Assembly (NCBI GenBank): GCA_003529325.1
Contig: DPVW01000278.1
Span: forward strand, 1-13,243
Origin: Candidatus Latescibacterota bacterium
Lineage (GTDB): Bacteria; Latescibacterota; UBA2968; UBA8231
Length of the DNA: 13,243 nucleotides
Direction: 5' to 3'
The translations under genes and the position numbers were made by a program. Within the stretch, counting starts at the first letter, position 1, and the number at the start of each line of letters is the position of its first letter. The notes under the pieces are model-generated. The model made no database searches and was not told the DNA's origin. It worked only from the letters and a program-made list of their open reading frames with translations. This document shows positions 5,608-11,030 of this stretch, piece after piece.

Positions 5608-7035
5608 TCAGCGTTCCTCCCAGCGACTCCGCTCGAGTAGACGTCCCGTGCCTGCTTGACCCGTTATCTCGCCGCCCTCGAACACGACCTCCCCCCGCCG
5701 GAGCGTGACGACCGGCCACCCGGTGACTTCCCATCCTGCGTAGATCGAGAATCCGGTGGCGGATAACATGTCCTGGTCGCGGACGGTGCGCGTCTCCTCG
5801 GGGTCCCACAGGACGAGGTCGGCGTCCGACCCGACCGCGATCGTGCCCTTCTCGGGGAAGATGCCGAAGAGTTTGGCTGGATTCGTCGCCGTGACCTCGA
5901 CGAAGCGCTCCACGCTGATCCGGCCGGCGAGGACCCCGTCGGAGAAGAGGAGAGGCCGCAACATCTGAAGGTGGTTCATACCCGCACGGTGGTTCGTGAT
6001 CGTCTGGCTGGGGTCGAGCTTGTCTTCCCGCGAATACGCCACATGGTCTGTCCCCACGACATCGATCGTTCCGTTGGCGAGGGCCTCCCAGAGCGCATCT
6101 TGATCCGACTGCTCCCTCAGGGGCGGCTGCCCCACGTAGAGGCCAGCGTCCGGGCCGTCGAACCGCTCCCGCGTGAGGTGGAGATAGATCGGCCTCGTCT
6201 CAATGAAGAAGGGCAGCCCCCGCGCACGAGCGGCTTGCGCGACCCTCAAAGCCCGCTCAGAGGACACGTGGACTGCGTACACCGGCGACCCTGTCTGCTC
6301 GGCCATCGCCACGGCCCTCATCATAGCGACCTCCTCCGCCAAGGCGGGTCGGGCCTCGGGCTGATACGCGACGGACGTGCGCCCCTGCGCCTCGAGCTCG
6401 GCCGCCTGATTCGCCAGGATGCTCGCGTCCTCCGCGTGTATCATGGTCAGGACGCCGGCGTCGCCCGCCGCCGCGATCATCTGGAGGAAGGCCGACGCGT
6501 TCGGGTCGAAACCCTCGAAGTTCATGAAGATCTTGATGCTCGTCTGGCCCGTGGCCGCGAGCGCCCCCATCTGGGGGGCGTGCGCTTCCGGATCGTTGAT
6601 CGTCGTGTGCAGGATCACGTCGGCGATCGCTTGCTGCGCGATCAGGGCCGCCTGCCGGTCGATGACTTCAGTGAGGTCCGAGCCCCGCCCCGCCGACGCG
6701 AAGTTCGAGATCGTGGTGATCCCACCGGCGAGGGCCGCCATCGAGCCGGTGCGGTAATCGTCGACCCAGCGCCCGCCCAGATGGACGTGCGGGTCGACGC
6801 CGCCGGGCAGGACCAGCAACCCCGAAGCGTCGATACGCCTGACGCCGGACTCGGCGCTGAGATCTCGCCCCACCGCGGCAATAACACCCGCCCGCACCAG
6901 GACGTCGGCCTCGAAGCTGCCCTCCGACGTCACGACGGTCCCGCCGTGCACGAGCAGATTCTGCGCGGTGAGACCCGCATGTTGGCCGAGTAACAGCAGC
7001 GTGACACTTGCGGCGAGCGAGTACGTCCGTCTCAT
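5608..7035 (-). CDS. Secreted hydantoinase/dihydropyrimidinase-like cyclic amidohydrolase
   Basis: A 475-residue member of the amidohydrolase superfamily, closest in pattern to D-hydantoinase/dihydropyrimidinase. All binuclear metal-site residues are visible: H83 and H85 (GGVDPHVHL), the lysine that becomes carboxylated K168 (TSIKIFMNFEG), H200 (MIHAED), H256 (YAVHVSSE) and D330 (VVGTDHVAYS). The C-terminal NPAKLFGIFPEKGTIAVGSDADLVLWDP is typical of the family. Unusually it begins with a signal peptide (MRRTYSLAASVTLLLLGQHAGLTAQ), so the enzyme should act outside the cytoplasm, whereas family members are generally cytosolic. It would hydrolyse a cyclic amide or imide ring. The start is supported by GAGGGAAG upstream. 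It lies 14 bases downstream of the quinohemoprotein gene on the same strand, so the two are probably co-transcribed. Composition is strongly GC-rich, unlike that partner. Confidence 0.85.
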   Translation of the reverse strand: MRRTYSLAASVTLLLLGQHAGLTAQNLLVHGGTVVTSEGSFEADVLVRAGVIAAVGRDLSAESGVRRIDASGLLVLPGGVDPHVHLGGRWVDDYRTGSMAALAGGITTISNFASAGRGSDLTEVIDRQAALIAQQAIADVILHTTINDPEAHAPQMGALAATGQTSIKIFMNFEGFDPNASAFLQMIAAAGDAGVLTMIHAEDASILANQAAELEAQGRTSVAYQPEARPALAEEVAMMRAVAMAEQTGSPVYAVHVSSERALRVAQAARARGLPFFIETRPIYLHLTRERFDGPDAGLYVGQPPLREQSDQDALWEALANGTIDVVGTDHVAYSREDKLDPSQTITNHRAGMNHLQMLRPLLFSDGVLAGRISVERFVEVTATNPAKLFGIFPEKGTIAVGSDADLVLWDPEETRTVRDQDMLSATGFSIYAGWEVTGWPVVTLRRGEVVFEGGEITGQAGTGRLLERSRWEER

Positions 7036-7049
7036 CGGATGCTTCCCTC

Positions 7050-9209
7050 TTATTGGTTTTCTCTCAGCTGCCTAGCCTGGGTCACGATGAATGCCCGGAT
7101 GGCTTCTAACTGCACGCTGCTTAGTGCATCCTCAAAGTCAGGCATGCCTCGTTCGGCGCGCGCACCGTTGATTACGATATTCTCGAAATCGGCATGGGTA
7201 TCCAGTGTCATCAGCCGTAGCTCAGGGGCAGTAATCGCTACTTCGTTGGGAATGCCGATGCCACCATGACAGCTGGCACACTGGGCATGGTAGAGCTCGT
7301 TGCCCTGGGTGACGAGTTGTTCGCTGTATTCGTCATCTGGCTGCTCGGGCACCTCTGCCGGCTCGATGACAGTCGCTGTCGGCAGCGCGGCCTCACCATC
7401 CAATTTCAACACTACTACGCTACCACCAAGATCTATGGTGCGGTTGCCATTCATCAGGACGGCTACGTACTGTGTATCGCCGATCTGATACGTCATGACC
7501 GAAGAGCCAAAGGTGCCTTGTGCGTCGTAACTCCAGATCGGCTCGCCAGTGTCGCTATCACGCACAACGAGATTGCCGGTCCCTTCCCCCTGGAACAAAA
7601 GCCCTGTGGTCGTGGCAAGAACGCCGCCGTTGTAGAGTGATTCAAGTTGATGGCGCCACTTGTATTGACCGGTAATTGGATCAAACGCACCAACAAACGC
7701 CTTGGACTCCGGGCGTGGGTCAGCTTGGGCTTCCAATCGACGGCGATACTCACCTTCACCCCAGCCCAGGCTCAAGCCCCGCTCGCGAATCTCGTATACG
7801 CCAGTGTTTACAAACGTTTCGTCGAGAGAATAGAAGTTGGGTATGTCGTGGTAATAGAAATACATCAGGCCCTGTTCATTGTCCCAGGATTGAGGCTCCC
7901 AATTGTGCGCACCGGAATTGGCCGGGAGGATCCACTGAGGGTCTGACTCATAGACTACATCCGGGTTTTCAACCGGACGGCCGGTTTCCATATCCACATG
8001 GGTGGCCCAGGTGATGCCATCGGTGTAGGCATGAGCACGCAGAAGCTCGCCGTCTTCCCGATCGAGCACATAGAAAAAGCCGTTCTTGGGCGCCTGCAAC
8101 AACACCTTGCGCATTTCACCGTTCAGCACGATTTCGCCGAGGGTGATATCCATGGCTGAACTGTAATCCCAGTTGTCGCCAGGGGTGGTCTGGTAGTACC
8201 AGTTCATGCGGCCGGTTTCCACGTCCACCGAAATAACGGTGGAAAGAAACAAATCGTCACCACCGCCAGGTGAGCGAATTTCTCGGGGCCAGGGGGCGCC
8301 GTTCCCGACACCTATATAGAGACTGTTGAATTCTTCGTCGTAAACGAGCGAATTCCAGGCTGTACCGCCACCGCCGTATTTCCACCATTCACCACCCCAA
8401 GTCTGGGCTGCCATCTCCATTTCAGGATGTTCGAAGGGCTTGCTCGGATCCCCAGGTATCAGGAAAAAGCGCCATTCTACCTCACCTGTCTCGGCATCGT
8501 AGGCGGTGACATAACCACGGCGATGACCGGATTCAGAGCTGCCTTGGCCGATGTAGACCTTTCCGGCTGCACCCCGTGGAGCCCCTGTTACGTTGAAGCG
8601 TCCCAGTCCTGCCGGAATCCAGGTATCCACATCCCAAACTTCTTCGCCGGTGGCTGCATCGATGGCTATTAAGCGGCCATCAAACGTGCCGACGTAGACC
8701 TTGCCCTGGTAAACCGCCACGCCCCGATTATGGGCCGGGCCACAACAAGCCAGACGCACACTGCTGCGATCCACTTCCGGGTCGTAGCGCCAGATCTCTT
8801 CACCATCAACGGCATCAAGCGCATAGACCACGCTCCAGCCATTGGTGACATACATGACACCGTCCACCACCAGGGGCGTACCCTGCATGCGCATGTTGTT
8901 GTCACCAATTTCTGTGGTCCAGGCCAGCGCCAACTCGTTTACATTGTCGCGCGTGAGCTGGGTCAAATGAGAGAATCGCTGCTCCTTGTAGGTTTGTCCG
9001 TAAGTCAGCCAACTACCGGGTTCGGCGTTCGGTGCATTGATAATTCTGGCATCGTCCACATAACCGCTGCCCACTGCTTCTGTAGCATCGGACGATCCGT
9101 CGGAGAAACACGCCGAGACCAGTGCACCCGATGCGACCACTGGGATGAGGATAAGGACTCGGATTACCGCCAACACTCTACGAACGATGGTCTTGCGGTC
9201 GATGTTCAT
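7050..9209 (-). CDS. Type II quinohemoprotein alcohol dehydrogenase (PQQ propeller plus C-terminal cytochrome c)
   Basis: A 719-residue quinohemoprotein. The N-terminus has a hydrophobic segment ending in LVSAC, a possible lipobox with C34 as the lipidated residue, so the enzyme may be membrane-anchored on the periplasmic side. The propeller (about 50-600) keeps the hallmark features: vicinal cysteines C155-C156 (RLACCGPAHNRG), metal ligands E226 (GSSESGHRRG) and N303 (GVGNGAPW), and catalytic D348 (GDNWDYSS). Position 350 is Ser rather than Asp, which predicts calcium rather than lanthanide. The C-terminal cytochrome c domain (about 630-719) has CASCH at 644-648 and probable axial M689 (RGMPDF). 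It oxidises a primary alcohol or aldehyde and passes electrons to its heme and then the respiratory chain. It is first in a two-gene operon with the hydantoinase-like gene and divergent from the cytochrome-GSDH gene. It is AT-richer than the downstream gene. Confidence 0.88.
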   Translation of the reverse strand: MNIDRKTIVRRVLAVIRVLILIPVVASGALVSACFSDGSSDATEAVGSGYVDDARIINAPNAEPGSWLTYGQTYKEQRFSHLTQLTRDNVNELALAWTTEIGDNNMRMQGTPLVVDGVMYVTNGWSVVYALDAVDGEEIWRYDPEVDRSSVRLACCGPAHNRGVAVYQGKVYVGTFDGRLIAIDAATGEEVWDVDTWIPAGLGRFNVTGAPRGAAGKVYIGQGSSESGHRRGYVTAYDAETGEVEWRFFLIPGDPSKPFEHPEMEMAAQTWGGEWWKYGGGGTAWNSLVYDEEFNSLYIGVGNGAPWPREIRSPGGGDDLFLSTVISVDVETGRMNWYYQTTPGDNWDYSSAMDITLGEIVLNGEMRKVLLQAPKNGFFYVLDREDGELLRAHAYTDGITWATHVDMETGRPVENPDVVYESDPQWILPANSGAHNWEPQSWDNEQGLMYFYYHDIPNFYSLDETFVNTGVYEIRERGLSLGWGEGEYRRRLEAQADPRPESKAFVGAFDPITGQYKWRHQLESLYNGGVLATTTGLLFQGEGTGNLVVRDSDTGEPIWSYDAQGTFGSSVMTYQIGDTQYVAVLMNGNRTIDLGGSVVVLKLDGEAALPTATVIEPAEVPEQPDDEYSEQLVTQGNELYHAQCASCHGGIGIPNEVAITAPELRLMTLDTHADFENIVINGARAERGMPDFEDALSSVQLEAIRAFIVTQARQLRENQ

Positions 9210-9342
9210 GGTTCACTCGCCCCTTTGACCTCTTTGTCGAAAGACGGATCCATTGTGGCCGATCTGCGCCCATCTGGCTACTGTGAGCGCGACCAATTAG
9301 GTGGCGACCCTTCTGTTCCCACCTTAATAACAGGGCATGACG
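9210..9342. promoter_or_regulatory. Divergent promoter region between two quinohemoprotein genes
   Basis: This 133-base gap separates the start of the quinohemoprotein alcohol dehydrogenase (minus) from that of the cytochrome-GSDH fusion (plus), so it must hold promoters for both unless transcription reads in. A TTGACC (9225-9230) is a possible plus-strand -35 box, but no good -10 lies at the right spacing. Shared control of the two quinoproteins is likely from the arrangement; no operator was recognised. Confidence 0.35.
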
Positions 9343-10884
9343 ATGAACAAACCACGCCGGTACTTGAAACTCGGTTTGATCGTAGTTCCGATCGCCCTGA
9401 TCAATGCGCATGCAGCAGCCGCGCAGGCTGCCGCTTATTCCGGCGTCACCAATTCAATGGTGTTGTTCCAGGAGAACTGCGCAGTGTGTCATGGCGAAAA
9501 CCTGGAGGGGGCTGCCCAGGGCACGCCGCTGCGCGGAGAGCTACGTCACGGCGGCTCCATGGCGGACGTTATCGCCAGTATCAGCAATGGTTATGAGGCG
9601 ACGGGCATGCCCACTTGGCGGGCAACCTTCACCCCGCTGCAAATCCGCAACATCGCCATGTACATCCTGGAAACCCGCGCCAACGTCGACTACGTGACGT
9701 CGAATTTTGAGGTACCGCTCTCGATCCCGGATGGCGAGATTGAGAGTGAATTACATGATTTCCGCTTGGAAACTCTGGTCGATAATCTTGATCCGCTCCC
9801 CTATTCCATCGAGCCCCTCCCCGATGGGCGCCTGCTGCTGACCGAAAAGACGAAAGGTGTGCGCATCGTCGTCCCGGACGGGGAGCAGTCGGATTTTATC
9901 CGGGGAACACCCCAGGCCTTCGACGACATCTACCGCCTGGATACACGCCTGGATATAGAACGGGGCATGGGGTGGCTCTTCGATATCGTGCTGCATCCGA
10001 ACTACGAGGAGAACGGTTGGATCTATCTGCACTTCGGTGACCGCTGCCACGATTGTAATGACCTTAGCCGGCGGAGCGGACGCCCGGTTTCGATGAACAA
10101 GCTGGTACGGGGCAAAATCGAAGACGGTGAATGGATTGGACAGGAAACCATCTGGCAAGCCGAGATGGAACACTACAACGCAGCAAGCGATGTGGCCGCC
10201 GGCGGCCGCGTGGCCTTCGACGACGCCGGCCACGTCTATTTCACCGTGGGATTAAAAGGCGGGAACCAAGGCGTTCAGGATCTGTCCATGCCCTGGGGCA
10301 AGATCCATCGCGTCAACGACGATGGCAGCATTCCGGAAGACAATCCCTTCGCCGATCGAGATGACGTCTATCGCAGCATTTACACCTATGGTCATCGCAG
10401 TCCTCAGGGCTTGGAATTCGATTTCGAAAACGGAGAGTTATGGGGCACCGAACACGGGCCTAGGGGCGGGGACGAGGTGAACCTCCTGCTACCAGGGCGC
10501 AACTATGGCTGGCCGTTGTATTCCCTGGGTCTGGATTACGACGGCACGCCGGTCGAGTACGGTAGGGACCTGGGCATCACCTTCGAGTTATCCGATATCG
10601 AGCAGCCTGTGGTGGATCTGACACCTTCACCCGCAGTTTCCAGTTTCATCATTACCACCAGCGAACAGTTTCCCGAATGGGAGGGAGATTTTCTGGTGGG
10701 CTCTCTGAAGGCACGCAGTCTTTTTCGCATCGAAATTGAGAACAATCAATTCGTTCGCCGAGAGACACTGTTCGAAGGCATCGGCCGCATTCGTGACATC
10801 GAGCAGGGCTTTAACGGAGATATCTATTTGTTACTCGAACATGGCTCCGGCGGGCGAATCGTTCGGCTGGTTCCTGTGGATTAG
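9343..10884 (+). CDS. Cytochrome c fused to a glucose/sorbosone dehydrogenase (GSDH, aldose-dehydrogenase-like) propeller
   Basis: A 513-residue secreted protein: signal peptide (about 1-28, cleavage near AAAQ), cytochrome c domain (about 32-115; CAVCH at 46-50, likely axial M89 in TGMPTW), then a six-bladed GSDH propeller (about 140-513). The propeller is recognisable by YGHRSPQGLEFD, GTEHGPRGGDEVNLL and NYGWP, as in soluble PQQ glucose dehydrogenase and aldose dehydrogenase. It would oxidise a sugar or similar hydroxyl compound and feed electrons to its own heme. Two oddities: the usual catalytic His of H-x-x-G-R (His144 of the soluble glucose dehydrogenase) is Ala here (A285, in DVAAGGR), and a loop carries a CHDC motif (C235/C238) that is not a heme site. 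ATG 9343 is preferred over ATG 9337 because AGGG at 9332-9335 sits seven bases before it but only one base before 9337. It is divergent from the quinohemoprotein alcohol dehydrogenase. Confidence 0.82.
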   Translation: MNKPRRYLKLGLIVVPIALINAHAAAAQAAAYSGVTNSMVLFQENCAVCHGENLEGAAQGTPLRGELRHGGSMADVIASISNGYEATGMPTWRATFTPLQIRNIAMYILETRANVDYVTSNFEVPLSIPDGEIESELHDFRLETLVDNLDPLPYSIEPLPDGRLLLTEKTKGVRIVVPDGEQSDFIRGTPQAFDDIYRLDTRLDIERGMGWLFDIVLHPNYEENGWIYLHFGDRCHDCNDLSRRSGRPVSMNKLVRGKIEDGEWIGQETIWQAEMEHYNAASDVAAGGRVAFDDAGHVYFTVGLKGGNQGVQDLSMPWGKIHRVNDDGSIPEDNPFADRDDVYRSIYTYGHRSPQGLEFDFENGELWGTEHGPRGGDEVNLLLPGRNYGWPLYSLGLDYDGTPVEYGRDLGITFELSDIEQPVVDLTPSPAVSSFIITTSEQFPEWEGDFLVGSLKARSLFRIEIENNQFVRRETLFEGIGRIRDIEQGFNGDIYLLLEHGSGGRIVRLVPVD

Positions 10885-10908
10885 GGAGAGGTAAAGGAAA
10901 CACCTCCC
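10884..10908 (+). terminator. Weak stem-loop after the cytochrome-GSDH gene
   Basis: GGGAGAGGT, starting at the last base of the stop codon, can pair with ACCTCCC (10902-10908) as a 7-bp stem with a two-base bulge and a purine-rich loop. No T-run follows, so it is at best a weak or factor-dependent terminator. The next gene starts 146 bases after the stop. Confidence 0.25.
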
Positions 10909-11030
10909 TCAACGCGTTTGACCGGGGCGCGCCGGGAGGATAGTCATCAAGGTTCCTCTCCGATCCCCGGAGGGTCGTACCCGGGGGACGAGACGCGCAG
11001 GCTGACACCTTCTTTCTTTTTGGGGACATC

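Noticed and set aside
5971..6993. 340-codon open frame on the plus strand
   Set aside because: It lies entirely opposite the hydantoinase-like gene, is extremely Arg/Pro/His-rich and matches no fold; it is an antisense artefact of high GC.
8730..9596. 288-codon plus-strand frame across the divergent intergenic region
   Set aside because: It overlaps the start of the quinohemoprotein on the opposite strand and the cytochrome-GSDH gene in another frame, and shows no protein-like pattern.
10918..10947. Promoter for the tandem amidohydrolase starting at TTGACC
   Set aside because: The -35 is good, but the hexamer 17 bases later (TAGTCA) matches the -10 consensus at only two positions.
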